Shown piece after piece: positions 24,361 to 34,238 of a stretch of 64,000 nucleotides of DNA. The stretch comes from a virus, in IMG/VR virus record IMGVR_UViG_3300036772_000367, positions 62,001-126,000 of that record; one strand, written 5' to 3'. Under the pieces are notes generated by a model. The model saw only the letters and a list, made by a program, of their open reading frames with translations. It did no database searches and was not told the origin of the DNA. The translations under genes were made by a program, and so were the position numbers. The stretch's first letter is position 1. Each line of letters starts with the position of its first letter.

Positions 24361-26913
24361 ATGCCTCGGGAAAACGCACGCAAGACCGAAAACGCGTGGA
24401 AGCTTCGGGATGAGGAAGCAGCGCGCAACCAAGCGCAAGCTGCTGGTCAACCGAATCCCGCTGATGTGCGTTTCGGTGGCACTTCACAGATGCGGACCAT
24501 GAAGGTTCAGATCGTGGGTGCCGATAGTGCTTTCGTCGAGGACTTGAAGCGTGCGTTGGGAATCTCGGATAATTCAGGAACCATGGGCATCCATGCGAGT
24601 ATCGGTGGTGGCTTCGGAGAACTGCATACTCAACTTCAGTCCGTCATCACAGATCAACAGGCGATTTCCCAAGCCACCAAGCAGGTAGCGCAAGATCTTT
24701 CGTTGGCCGTGAACATGGTCACGAATTATCAAGCCACTATCGCTCGGCAAATGGGCACTTATATCTCGGATATGAGTAATCTGCGTCAGCAAGAAACCCA
24801 GCACATGCAGAACCTCGTCAGCATGATGACCAACGCGGTAGCTCAGATGCAGGGCGCCCCCGGTGGAGGGGGCGCCGTTCCGACGTCACCAACTCTTCCT
24901 GTCCCTCCTCCATCTCCTGGTGCACCACCACCCACCCCGTTGCCACCACCTCCTCCCAGGGGCGCAGGTGGTGGAGGTGGAGGCCCGACACCCCCTCTGC
25001 CACCTCGTCGTCCACGGACGCCTCCCACCCCATCCGGTGGTGGTACCACGATGAGTCAACTTCGTCAGCAGGCCGCACGGGGATATCGGAGTTGGGCGAG
25101 TGGTCATGGGTCAGCCGGTCAGACTATCGCCTCCACGGCCACGAATATAGGAAGTCGACTGCTACGGGCGAATCCCGTCACAGGAATTCCTCTCGCAACA
25201 GGGCAAATAATAAATGATGCAGCTATCTGGGTCACCAATCAACGTCAGGCCAATGCGCAGTATCAGTCGATCTATGACAATGGAAATTTCTCGGCAGGAG
25301 GAGCACTCTCTCAACTGGGTAGTTTCATTACTGGTGGTGCGACCAACGACACCTCCGGCTTCGGTCAACGAATGGCTGAAGAAGGCTTCGTCTTGTCCCA
25401 ACGGTTCTCTGGCGGGATGACAGAAGGTCAGGCGCGACAAGCTTTTCAGGGTGTTTCTCAACTCGGTTACGCTGGAGGTCAACGAGACAACGCATTGCAG
25501 TTTGTCTCAGACAACTACAAGCAGATGGGCATGGACATCGCCCAGTCTATTCAACTTGTTCAGTCGGCTGCGCAGAATGGTAATCAATCTCTCGCCGGAT
25601 TGGCCCAGCAACTTCAGGCGGTGTCTTCGCAAGCAGCCGCTACCGGTCAGAACGCGGGCGCGTTGCGACAACAGTTTTCGAATTACTACTCCCAGGGTTT
25701 GCAGTCGGGCCTGGGTGCAGGGTCTGGTTCTGTGGCGCAAGTGCTTACGTCGACTACTTCGGGTACCAGTCGTGACTTGACGAACGTCAACTACAGTTCG
25801 CTACTGTCCAACCCGGTCCTCATGCAGACCCTGGCGGCCCAGCGGGGGATGACTTTGGGACAGATGGAATCCCAGGTGGCCCAAGGCAATACCGGAGCCT
25901 TCACTCAAGCTTTGGGACAGCGCACCAATCAAGTATTGACAGGTTCTATGAACCAAACTCTGCGGACTCTGTTCAGTCAACAGGTGCAGCAAGCCGGTGG
26001 CTATCAACGAGTTGCACAGACACCTGGTTCGCAATACAACATTGCCGTCCAGCTCATGCAGAGTCGAGACTGGAATGTCATGGAAGCTCGGGCGGCCATG
26101 GGCACCCTGGGTATCGACACGTCCAAAATGAATGATGAGCAGATTGCCGAATATTACGTGTCGACCCTCTCCAGCGGCGGTGTTCAGGCTGCCGGCAGAG
26201 CACAACAGAGCAAACTCGGAACCCTCACACCACAGGAACGTGCTGCTGCGGGGGGTGGTAGCCCTAATATTGGTGGATCGTCTTATCTCAATAAGATGGC
26301 CCAGGACCGGGCTCAGAATACCCCCAGTGTGTTGGATTGGGCCAGTCAGCTCTTCGGTGGTGACAGCACAGAGAACAATGCTAAGAATGCCAAATCGCTT
26401 GCGCAGGCGTATCAGGGTTACGAGTCGCAGCAGGGCAACAGCAACCCGGCCATCGAATCGATGATCTCGTCACTGGGTACCACCGGTTCCTCTCAACTCC
26501 GTGTGCAGACACCCCAGGGTGACCGGGTGGTGTCCATGCAGGATGCGATCAAGTACTACTCCGACCAGATCTCCACTGGCTCGGCTGTCGTGGTGGGAGG
26601 CGCCCAGAACGGCAAGACTCTGGGAGAGGCCACCGGCACCGTCATCGCGGGCTACCAGTCACCCCGTCCGGGTGGTTCGGCCAAGAACGGCCCCGCCAAC
26701 ATCGGCCAGTCCTGGGCGGACTACCAGAAGGCCAACCCGAGCCAGCAGCAGGGTGCGGCGGCGGCCACCGGCACACAGACCAACGGCACCGTCACGGTAA
26801 GTCCGAGCCCCACGCTGATGCAGATGTTCAACTGGTCTTCCACGGGAGGCGTCAACATCGCGGGCTCCACGGCCCAAGGTGTGACACCCGCGATTCCGGG
26901 AGGCAACTATTGA
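24361..26913 (+). CDS. Tape measure protein
   Basis: The 850-residue product follows the frameshifted chaperones. It is Gln/Ala/Ser-rich and mostly helical, with a Pro/Gly-rich low-complexity linker at about 165-235. A small hydrophobic patch sits near 275-290, and long helical stretches suit an extended rod that sets tail length and leaves with the DNA. No peptidase domain is visible. Its stop overlaps the next TTG start. Confidence 0.85.
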   Translation: MPRENARKTENAWKLRDEEAARNQAQAAGQPNPADVRFGGTSQMRTMKVQIVGADSAFVEDLKRALGISDNSGTMGIHASIGGGFGELHTQLQSVITDQQAISQATKQVAQDLSLAVNMVTNYQATIARQMGTYISDMSNLRQQETQHMQNLVSMMTNAVAQMQGAPGGGGAVPTSPTLPVPPPSPGAPPPTPLPPPPPRGAGGGGGGPTPPLPPRRPRTPPTPSGGGTTMSQLRQQAARGYRSWASGHGSAGQTIASTATNIGSRLLRANPVTGIPLATGQIINDAAIWVTNQRQANAQYQSIYDNGNFSAGGALSQLGSFITGGATNDTSGFGQRMAEEGFVLSQRFSGGMTEGQARQAFQGVSQLGYAGGQRDNALQFVSDNYKQMGMDIAQSIQLVQSAAQNGNQSLAGLAQQLQAVSSQAAATGQNAGALRQQFSNYYSQGLQSGLGAGSGSVAQVLTSTTSGTSRDLTNVNYSSLLSNPVLMQTLAAQRGMTLGQMESQVAQGNTGAFTQALGQRTNQVLTGSMNQTLRTLFSQQVQQAGGYQRVAQTPGSQYNIAVQLMQSRDWNVMEARAAMGTLGIDTSKMNDEQIAEYYVSTLSSGGVQAAGRAQQSKLGTLTPQERAAAGGGSPNIGGSSYLNKMAQDRAQNTPSVLDWASQLFGGDSTENNAKNAKSLAQAYQGYESQQGNSNPAIESMISSLGTTGSSQLRVQTPQGDRVVSMQDAIKYYSDQISTGSAVVVGGAQNGKTLGEATGTVIAGYQSPRPGGSAKNGPANIGQSWADYQKANPSQQQGAAAATGTQTNGTVTVSPSPTLMQMFNWSSTGGVNIAGSTAQGVTPAIPGGNY

Positions 26914-27644
26914 CCGGCATCGCTTCGCTGGGTGGATTGTCTTTTCGGGTCAACCCCAGCCAGATCACCGTCGACTACTCCGTGGACACCTGTGTCATCA
27001 ACACGGTGGGTGGCCGCGTCGTGCAGGTCTATGGCACCACACTGGGCGACATGACCGTGCAGGGCCTGTACGGGGTCGACCGCGCGACACCGCAGGAGTC
27101 TTGGGAGATCGCGGAAACTTTCCAAGGACAAATCGCTCAGTTGATCAACCAGCAGGGTGCGCGGCCCTCCATCGCACAACTCAGTGGAACCGACCCCACA
27201 CCGATGCTGCCGCCTTTGCGTTTTACCTATTCCGATCCTAAGCATACGTGGGATTACAATGTCTATATCAAGTCATTCAAGGACATCAACAATCCTGAAG
27301 CGACTATCGAGCATGTCACAGGGAAATACTCCTATGGCTATTCTCTGATACTGTTCATTGTGCAGGATAATACCGGACAGCTTGCGCAGGTGGCGCAGGA
27401 TCAGTTCATCAGTCGACTATCTGATGGGCTTGGCTGGCAGCGCACTGCGTACAACGGACAGATGACGATTGCCGACCTCCAGAACTACTTGACGAAGAAC
27501 AGCCCGGACGGGACGATCCATGGATTGATCTTGCAGGAGTTCAACCAGGCGTCTCAGGGACAGCTCCCCACGGCCGGGTCGGCCACCAACCCAGTGCCCG
27601 GTGGCGCGGGCACCGTGAACAGCTTGGGCACATCAGGAGGCTGA
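26910..27644 (+). CDS. Baseplate/tail-tip protein
   Basis: The 244-residue product starts at a TTG overlapping the tape measure stop. It has a strand-rich first half (SFRVNPSQITVDYSV, RVVQVYGTTLGDMTVQG) like tail-tip proteins that bind the tube end. Helical segments and a Gly/Pro tail follow. Proteins in this slot of myoviruses join tape measure and hub. No named family is recognised with certainty. Confidence 0.6.
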   Translation: MTGIASLGGLSFRVNPSQITVDYSVDTCVINTVGGRVVQVYGTTLGDMTVQGLYGVDRATPQESWEIAETFQGQIAQLINQQGARPSIAQLSGTDPTPMLPPLRFTYSDPKHTWDYNVYIKSFKDINNPEATIEHVTGKYSYGYSLILFIVQDNTGQLAQVAQDQFISRLSDGLGWQRTAYNGQMTIADLQNYLTKNSPDGTIHGLILQEFNQASQGQLPTAGSATNPVPGGAGTVNSLGTSGG

Positions 27645-27645
27645 G

Positions 27646-27846
27646 ATGGCGACATCCGATCTGTGGGGGACTGACACCCCCATCTCTATGCCCGAACCCA
27701 TCGTCCCCAGTCAGCCGGTTCTGGTGGACATGGGAGGGTTCGGCTTCACCCAGACCGGCATCGCACACAACATCACGCGTGCAGGTCTGGAGGTTTACAC
27801 CACCCCCTCGTTCTTGCCGTCTCCATCGCTGGAATCTGACCGGTGA
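27646..27846 (+). CDS. Small baseplate-region protein
   Basis: A 66-residue frame with an excellent AGGAGG site begins two bases after the upstream stop and overlaps the next GTG start by four bases. The product is Pro-rich with one central Gly/Phe-rich stretch (VDMGGFGFTQTGIAHN). Function is unknown. Confidence 0.7.
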   Translation: MATSDLWGTDTPISMPEPIVPSQPVLVDMGGFGFTQTGIAHNITRAGLEVYTTPSFLPSPSLESDR

Positions 27847-28460
27847 GTGGCACCACGGGAACGAGTGGGCCGAATAGCAATGCAGCCTTCGCGTTCACAG
27901 CGGGCGGCTCTGGATATTACTTCCAGAGCCGCTGTCGAGGCATCACCCATGGTTATGAGGTCGTGGCATCGGAATCGCACGCTCGCACCACTCGTGCGTT
28001 CTATCCGCGCCAGCGAGCGCTGGCCCAGTTCACACTCACACTGGAACTGAAGGGGTACGCAGACTACAAGGCTTTCATGGACTTCATGCGCAGCTACCTC
28101 CAGAACTTCGCCGCCAACACCGCCACGGGAGCCATGAGCGTGGGGGTACCGCAGCGCAATTTCCTGCGCTACGGCGTGCCAGTCGGTGGCATCTCCGATG
28201 GAGATCACATCGGGTCGATGGTCTTTGCACCCACGATCGTCTTCGAGTCCATCTATGATCCGCTGGATACAGCTATTTTCACTACCACGACCGACACTTC
28301 TCAGGTGGACCTGGGGACTTCCCAGAGTGACAATGCCGCGACGTTTTTCTATCCGGTTACCGCACCCACCAACGACCCCAACGCCACGGGAGAGTCTCTC
28401 TACGACGCACCACCTCCGGTGACCCAACCCGGTGGGCCCAGTAGTAAGCGGGCGGTGTGA
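27843..28460 (+). CDS. Baseplate structural protein
   Basis: The 205-residue product is strand-rich (GYYFQSRCRGITHGYEVVASESHART, AQFTLTLELKG) with one helix (YKAFMDFMRSYLQNF) and a Pro-rich tail. It resembles tube-like or hub-adaptor proteins, and its position before the hub supports a baseplate role. GTG start overlaps the preceding stop. Confidence 0.6.
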   Translation: MSGTTGTSGPNSNAAFAFTAGGSGYYFQSRCRGITHGYEVVASESHARTTRAFYPRQRALAQFTLTLELKGYADYKAFMDFMRSYLQNFAANTATGAMSVGVPQRNFLRYGVPVGGISDGDHIGSMVFAPTIVFESIYDPLDTAIFTTTTDTSQVDLGTSQSDNAATFFYPVTAPTNDPNATGESLYDAPPPVTQPGGPSSKRAV

Positions 28461-28466
28461 ACTGGA

Positions 28467-31136
28467 ATGCCCACATTTGTTTATGCCCCGAGCGTCACGG
28501 CCCATGTGGAGGTCACCAATAAACAGGGTCAGGCTGAGATCGTTGACATCTCTAATGATCTGACCGCAGGGCAAATGAATCTTCGCACCAATGGTGTGCA
28601 TTTGTTTCAATTCAAGCTCCAGAATTCTCAGCGCAAATATGACGGTCTGATCCGGCCGATGGATCGCATCGTCATATCGATGTCCCGGATCGGTGCCCCA
28701 CTTCGAGTGTTTTCTGGGTACATGAACAACGGGCCGATCTTTTCGGTGTGGCCGCGCGTGCTCAATATGACTGCCTCGTGCACCATCAAGAAGCTTCAGT
28801 TCTGGTACTGGGACTCCTCATCGAACGCCGCTCAGACTCTTATCACGAGCTGGCAACAGCTCCAGGCCAATCAGTCCACCCAGACGAAGGCCAACCAGGG
28901 CAACCAACCGAACGCGGCGGACGGCGGCATCCGCGACATGGTCATCCAGCTGCTGACCGAGGTCGTGGGCTGGCCCCAGGAGAAGATCCACATCGGGGCT
29001 ATCCCCACTCGATGGTTCGACTTCGCTACGTCGGTGGGCGACGAGATCATCAAGGCGGCCGACGAATCGGCCCTCATCGGCACGCTGGGCGGCTCGGCCT
29101 CGGTGGGTGGCTCAACTCTCACCGCGAACGGTTCGCTGCCGCCAGGGACGTACGCAGGCGTTGCGTTGAACCAGGATCAGGCCAACAACGCGGCGACCAT
29201 CTTCAACGTCGCTGTCTCCCGTGGTCTGACGTCCCATGACGCCGCGCTGGGCATCGGTTGTGCCATGCAGGAGTCCTCGCTGGTGAACCTCCACAGCGGT
29301 TCGGCTGACTCGGTGGGTCTGTTCCAACAACGGCCGTCTCAGGGCTGGGGCACCGTTGCGCAGATCGAGGACCCGCAGTACTCGGCCGGGAAATTCTTCG
29401 ACGCCTTGATCAAGGTCCCTAATTACGAGACACTGCCGTTCACAGTAGTGATCCAGGATGTCCAGCGTTCAGGGAATCCGAATGCTTATGCGCAGTGGGA
29501 GAATCTTGCCAACGCGTGCGTACAGGTCTTGCAGAAGAACAACACGAGCAGTACCAACGCAGGCATTCTGACACAGGGTTCGACGACCATCGGCTCCGGC
29601 GGTGCGACGGGAGAGAACATCGCTTCAGTGTCCTACAATCTTATCAAAAGCCATCCTCCCGGTTACATTCGTTATCGAGAAGGTGGCGACTCCGCCTACA
29701 ACGATCCGGATCCTCGGATTCTGGATTGCTCTAGTTTTGTAGATTGGGTCTTTTATCACACCACGGGTCGACCGTTGAATCCTTCCGGGCAACGCTCGGT
29801 GGCCGCATCTATCGGGCCGCAGTGCATCAACATCGACCAGGCCGCTGCCAAGAACATCAAGGGCGCCCTGCTGTTCCTCGGCGGTGTCGGTGCCGAGACG
29901 CATGTGGAAGTGTCCTTGGGCAATGGCTACACAGCCGCCGCGCACACCGACCAGGTCCCGCTCGCTCAACAGGTAGATGTTGGTCAGGCGGGGAACTTCA
30001 CCCACGGTGGTCTGCTGCCAGGTATCAACTACTCGAACTCGGCGACCACGGCAGTCGCCGCAAATCTCATCCAGGCCGTGGAGCACTATAAGGCCAGTAC
30101 GTCCGACCCCAACCAGTTCGGACCTAACGCTCCAGCCAGTTCCGTCAACCCCACCAACCAGACCGGAGCCAACACGGGAGACCCCTTCAACGCACTGATC
30201 AATGTCTACACGTGGGGCTTCAACCCCAGCAACGACGCGGATATTTTCGCTGGCCCACGCGCGATGATGAACGACGAGCCGATCCTGCCCTATATCTCGA
30301 ACCTATTGGGCGCGTCGATGCGTTCCTGGTGCTCGGCCCCCAACGGAGACTTCATGGCCTGGTTCCCGGACTATTTCAACATCTGGGGCATCAGTGCGGT
30401 CATGAATGTGCGGGCGATCGAGCTGATGGACTTCACGGTCGACTGGTCGGATCAGCAGATCGTTACTCATCAGTATGTTGTCGGTGTCCCCCAAGGAATG
30501 TTCGACACGGCATCAGGCTCTGTGTCGGCCTACGACCCAACCGGCGGCCAGGGACAACTCTACTGGGAGCTGACCACCCAGGGCGTTGCTACGATGGACT
30601 TCCCGCAGATCTTCCGAGCTATCTTCGGTCAGGATGCCACGACCGACTTCGTGAACAATTACTTGTCGCGCTTCGGTGGCCGTCCGAACATGGTCACCAT
30701 CCCGACCATCTCTCAGGGACGACCAGAGTTTTTCATGGCGCTGTATCTGTTCATGCAGCGGTGGGCCAATCAGTTCCAGGCTAATGTGCCCATGACCTTC
30801 ATGCCCGAGTTGTGGCCCGGCATGATTCTTCGCTTGCCGGAATTTAACTTCCAGGCGTATATCAGCGAGGTGCAACACAACTTTCAGTTCGGGCCAGACG
30901 GTGGTTTTTCCACCACGGCATCCATCAGTGCCCCAGCTCGTATCAACGATCAAGCCAGCATGTTCGGTCTGCTGCCACTGGGTGGTCAGGTCTACGCTCA
31001 GCCCATCACACCCAACGCACCCCAGACGCCGCCCTCCAATACCACCGGAGCACCACCGTTGCCGTTGCCGACCGCGACGGCCCCTCCGACGAGCTTGCCT
31101 GGCCTATTGAACACCCTGACGGGAGGTAACCCGTGA
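28467..31136 (+). CDS. Baseplate hub with lytic transglycosylase-like and NlpC/P60 domains
   Basis: The N-terminal 200 of 889 residues are a hub-like beta domain (FQFKLQNSQRKYDGLIRPMDRIVIS). A lysozyme/transglycosylase-like domain follows at about 225-330, with a likely catalytic Glu269 in AMQESSL and GLFQQRPSQGWGT. An NlpC/P60 peptidase is next (about 375-510), with Cys421 in LDCSSF and His479 in ETHVEV. The C-terminal 300 residues return to hub-like sequence ending in a Pro-rich tail. It would drill the peptidoglycan during DNA entry. The enzyme domains are inserted inside the hub fold rather than attached at one end. Confidence 0.8.
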   Translation: MPTFVYAPSVTAHVEVTNKQGQAEIVDISNDLTAGQMNLRTNGVHLFQFKLQNSQRKYDGLIRPMDRIVISMSRIGAPLRVFSGYMNNGPIFSVWPRVLNMTASCTIKKLQFWYWDSSSNAAQTLITSWQQLQANQSTQTKANQGNQPNAADGGIRDMVIQLLTEVVGWPQEKIHIGAIPTRWFDFATSVGDEIIKAADESALIGTLGGSASVGGSTLTANGSLPPGTYAGVALNQDQANNAATIFNVAVSRGLTSHDAALGIGCAMQESSLVNLHSGSADSVGLFQQRPSQGWGTVAQIEDPQYSAGKFFDALIKVPNYETLPFTVVIQDVQRSGNPNAYAQWENLANACVQVLQKNNTSSTNAGILTQGSTTIGSGGATGENIASVSYNLIKSHPPGYIRYREGGDSAYNDPDPRILDCSSFVDWVFYHTTGRPLNPSGQRSVAASIGPQCINIDQAAAKNIKGALLFLGGVGAETHVEVSLGNGYTAAAHTDQVPLAQQVDVGQAGNFTHGGLLPGINYSNSATTAVAANLIQAVEHYKASTSDPNQFGPNAPASSVNPTNQTGANTGDPFNALINVYTWGFNPSNDADIFAGPRAMMNDEPILPYISNLLGASMRSWCSAPNGDFMAWFPDYFNIWGISAVMNVRAIELMDFTVDWSDQQIVTHQYVVGVPQGMFDTASGSVSAYDPTGGQGQLYWELTTQGVATMDFPQIFRAIFGQDATTDFVNNYLSRFGGRPNMVTIPTISQGRPEFFMALYLFMQRWANQFQANVPMTFMPELWPGMILRLPEFNFQAYISEVQHNFQFGPDGGFSTTASISAPARINDQASMFGLLPLGGQVYAQPITPNAPQTPPSNTTGAPPLPLPTATAPPTSLPGLLNTLTGGNP

Positions 31137-31921
31137 TGAATACCAACGGGTTGTCTCAGCCAACCTATCCAGGGAGCGCTAGCCGGGGCTTCGCGTGGAA
31201 GCAGGTGTTGGTGCAGGGGGTCGACGGCAATGTAGCTGTCGTGCAGGACTCGGTCACCAAGAAGACTTTCAACGTCTCCATCACTAACATGCCTGCCAAG
31301 GGCGTCCCACCCGCACCAGGCGAAATGTGGTTGGTGAGTCGTCAGTATGCGGTGTGGGCCTTCGTATTGTGTCTCAATGCTCCCACGGCGTTGCAAATAT
31401 CCAATATCCAGAATCTGACGTCGGATTTGGCTACGCTCACTACGGCTACTCAACGTCCTCAGCTATTGTCTACTTTGTACAGTACGGCTAGCGTGCAGTA
31501 TATGGAGCAGGGCGCAGCCATTGCTTCAATCACCAATCAGACGTCGTACAGCACCATGCTGACTACTGGCTCGCCGGGCGCCCCCAACGGCTTAGTGTTC
31601 ATCGCACCACCTAGCGGTATTGTGCGATTGAGTTGGGGCGGGAATTTTCGCGTCGACACAGCCGCCATTGTGGTATATATCGGGTTGCTCGTCGCAAGTG
31701 GCGCCGTAATTGGATCAGGAACCCCTCTCTTGGGTATCGCGGACTTCGAGGCTATTCAAACGACTGCGACCAACATTGTTGTCCCTGGTGCACGCACGCG
31801 TTACATTAACGGACTGGTCTCAGGTGGCTTCTACAATGCCTATATTCAATGGCGTACGAGTGGCAACGGGACAGGTGAGGCGAATGGAGTGTGGGCCGAC
31901 GCGGTGCCCTCACCGCAATGA
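31136..31921 (+). CDS. Baseplate spike/OB-fold protein
   Basis: The 261-residue product begins with an OB-like barrel (ASRGFAWKQVLVQGVDGNVAVVQDSVTKKTFNVSI, EMWLVSRQYAVW), as in central spike proteins of contractile tails. A Ser/Thr-rich stretch and a C-terminal beta domain follow. ATG 31136 lies nine bases after GGGAGG; a GTG three bases earlier is an alternative. It overlaps the hub stop by one base. Confidence 0.6.
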   Translation: MNTNGLSQPTYPGSASRGFAWKQVLVQGVDGNVAVVQDSVTKKTFNVSITNMPAKGVPPAPGEMWLVSRQYAVWAFVLCLNAPTALQISNIQNLTSDLATLTTATQRPQLLSTLYSTASVQYMEQGAAIASITNQTSYSTMLTTGSPGAPNGLVFIAPPSGIVRLSWGGNFRVDTAAIVVYIGLLVASGAVIGSGTPLLGIADFEAIQTTATNIVVPGARTRYINGLVSGGFYNAYIQWRTSGNGTGEANGVWADAVPSPQ

Positions 31922-31969
31922 TCCTGTCCTGAGCATTCCAGTTAATGCTAAGGGCTGAAGGAGGTGGAC

Positions 31970-32404
31970 GTGGAGACTTTTGCTCTGGTGCACGGAGATC
32001 TGATGGTGGACAGTTCCGGTCAACTGTTGACTTACTCGGGTCCTAATCGTATTCGCCAGGATCTTCAATTGGCGCTCTCAGAGGAGTACGGAGCAGACCA
32101 TTTCCACCCGAAGTGGGGATCTATCGTCAAGAGCTACATCGGCAATCCCATCACACCCAGCCTTGAGCTGCTTGTTCAAGCCGAAGTAAATCGGGTAGTG
32201 CAGAACTACATAACTCTTCAACAATCCTCGGTACTGCGTAGCACTACTTTTGATATTGCCGGAGTATTTGATACCTCGGATGTCGTACAAAGTGTAGGGC
32301 CACTGCGCGTGTCGACCGCTTACGACACGATTTACATCTCTGCCACTTTGACTACCGTGGATCGTCAGACAATCACCATTACCCAGCAGGTGAGCAATGC
32401 CTAG
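31970..32404 (+). CDS. gp25-like baseplate wedge protein
   Basis: The 144-residue product has the gp25/W family pattern: SGPNRIRQDLQLALSEEYG, then HPKWGSIVKSYIGNP, and a helix EVNRVVQNYITLQQ. The family forms the wedge inner ring that starts sheath assembly. The GTG at 31970 is chosen because AAGGAGG ends five bases before it; a GTG at 31964 overlaps that site. Confidence 0.8.
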   Translation: METFALVHGDLMVDSSGQLLTYSGPNRIRQDLQLALSEEYGADHFHPKWGSIVKSYIGNPITPSLELLVQAEVNRVVQNYITLQQSSVLRSTTFDIAGVFDTSDVVQSVGPLRVSTAYDTIYISATLTTVDRQTITITQQVSNA

Positions 32405-34238
32405 TGCTGCGGATATTGCTAGCAACATGATTGCGGCACTCCAGGTGTCTATTCCAAACTTGGACACCTCGATCGGCACACCGTTGCGTCATGTACTGGA
32501 CTCGCTCAGCGAACAGATCGCTGAGGCGTACACAGATGGTTATCTGATCAACTACCAGTACGACATCGACTCCAAGGTCGGTGGTGACCTGGATGACTTC
32601 TGTTCGCTGTTCGGGATTACACGTATTCCCGCGCAGCGGGCCACGGGCGTCGTGACCTTCAGCCGACCGAGTGACGCGAACACACTGGCCACGATCGTGA
32701 CGATCCCGCCGGGCTCGCAAGAGATCGCGATGACCAACCCGATCGTCTACTGCCAGACCACGGTGTCGGCCATCATGAACGTCAATGACTCCACGGCGAA
32801 TGTGCCTGTGCAAGCCGTGGTAGCGGGTTCTCAGGGTAATGTGCCGGCTGGGCTGCTCAACACGATCGCCTCGGCGCTCAGTGGTATCACCTCCTGCACC
32901 AACACCAGCGCTCTCACCGGAGGTCAGGACCGGGAGTCCGACACAGACCTGCGGACGCGCTTCAAGCAGACTGTGTTTCGTTCCCTGGCGGGCACCTCGG
33001 CCATGTATCAGGCCATTGCACAGTCCGTTCCGCAGAACCCCACTACGGCTTCGACGTTCGCGGTGAAATTCACCAACATCATTGGCTCCTCGAAGCGTTG
33101 GCAAGAACAACTTCAGGTTGTCAGTGGCACAGCCACCAGTACGGTGACGAATGCGGCCTACATCTTTCCCGACAACGTCTTCTGCGCGGTAGATCTATCC
33201 TCGGGCGTTTTCCTCAACCAAGAAACAGATTTCAGCTTTGCCCCCACCAATCCCACGGATGGGATCAGCAACGCTAGTGCGGTGCTGACATCCTTGAGTT
33301 CCACCACGATGCCAGATGGACTATACGATCTGGACTTCGAGTATGTACCGCAGGCATCACGCAATGATCCCGGCAATACAAGGTTCGGCCAGGGTGGTAT
33401 TAATAATCGCATTGACGTCTGGTGCAACGGTAGTATTCCACAGTCGGCGACGCAGAATGTGGTCTTCTCGACGGCACTGACGTTCTCGACGTTGTCGACG
33501 AGTCCGTACTACAACGTCAAGTACAGCATCGGTAAGACGGGATCACAGACGCCGACGGCTGGGCAAATCTTCGTTCCCCTGAGTTATGGGCCCATTCTCA
33601 ATGTCCCTTTGACACTAACGATAGGCGGCACTGTCTACAATTATCTTACAGATTACTTCGCGGTGCATCGCACTGACTGTTTCGGCTACACCATGAACAG
33701 CACCTTCGGTCTTGCGTGGACCACTACCTCCGGCCGCATCCCGGCCAACGGCTCCATCATCACGCTGACCTACACCTACAACCAGGTGCCGTCTTTGGTT
33801 CAGCAATCGATGGAACAGTGGCGGCTGGTGGGCACCGATGCCAAGGCGCACGCGGGCAAAACCATCCCTCTGTTGTTCAATTTCGCCATCGTGTTCGATC
33901 AACGTTTCGACTCGACAGCGGTGACGACGAGCATCAACGATGCCCTAGCTGCTTATCTCAGTACCATTGGGTTCGATGCGACCCTCAGGGTGGCTGGAGT
34001 TCTCAACGTCGTCAGCAATGTGGCGGGAGTACTCAATGCACGATTTCTGACCAGTACCGACAACAGTGGGCAGTATGCTATCTGTCGGATGTCCAACTGG
34101 GTGCCGAACACTATCGTCAGCATTTACAATCAAGGTGGCCGAGCCACAGACATTGCATTCGCCGATGATCAATACCCCGTTTTTTCAGCGACGAACATTG
34201 TGACCAAGGCGCAAAACACTTTCACTATCGGAGCATAA
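32397..34238 (+). CDS. Baseplate J-like wedge protein
   Basis: The 613-residue product matches baseplate J/gp6-type wedge proteins. It has an N-terminal helix pair, DDFCSLFGITRIPAQRATGVVTFSR, IPPGSQ, VQAVVAGSQGNVPAG and GGQDRESDTDLRTRFKQ. The C-terminal half holds extra beta domains. It overlaps the gp25-like gene by eight bases and precedes the tail protein I-like gene, the canonical wedge order. Confidence 0.85.
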   Translation: MPSAADIASNMIAALQVSIPNLDTSIGTPLRHVLDSLSEQIAEAYTDGYLINYQYDIDSKVGGDLDDFCSLFGITRIPAQRATGVVTFSRPSDANTLATIVTIPPGSQEIAMTNPIVYCQTTVSAIMNVNDSTANVPVQAVVAGSQGNVPAGLLNTIASALSGITSCTNTSALTGGQDRESDTDLRTRFKQTVFRSLAGTSAMYQAIAQSVPQNPTTASTFAVKFTNIIGSSKRWQEQLQVVSGTATSTVTNAAYIFPDNVFCAVDLSSGVFLNQETDFSFAPTNPTDGISNASAVLTSLSSTTMPDGLYDLDFEYVPQASRNDPGNTRFGQGGINNRIDVWCNGSIPQSATQNVVFSTALTFSTLSTSPYYNVKYSIGKTGSQTPTAGQIFVPLSYGPILNVPLTLTIGGTVYNYLTDYFAVHRTDCFGYTMNSTFGLAWTTTSGRIPANGSIITLTYTYNQVPSLVQQSMEQWRLVGTDAKAHAGKTIPLLFNFAIVFDQRFDSTAVTTSINDALAAYLSTIGFDATLRVAGVLNVVSNVAGVLNARFLTSTDNSGQYAICRMSNWVPNTIVSIYNQGGRATDIAFADDQYPVFSATNIVTKAQNTFTIGA

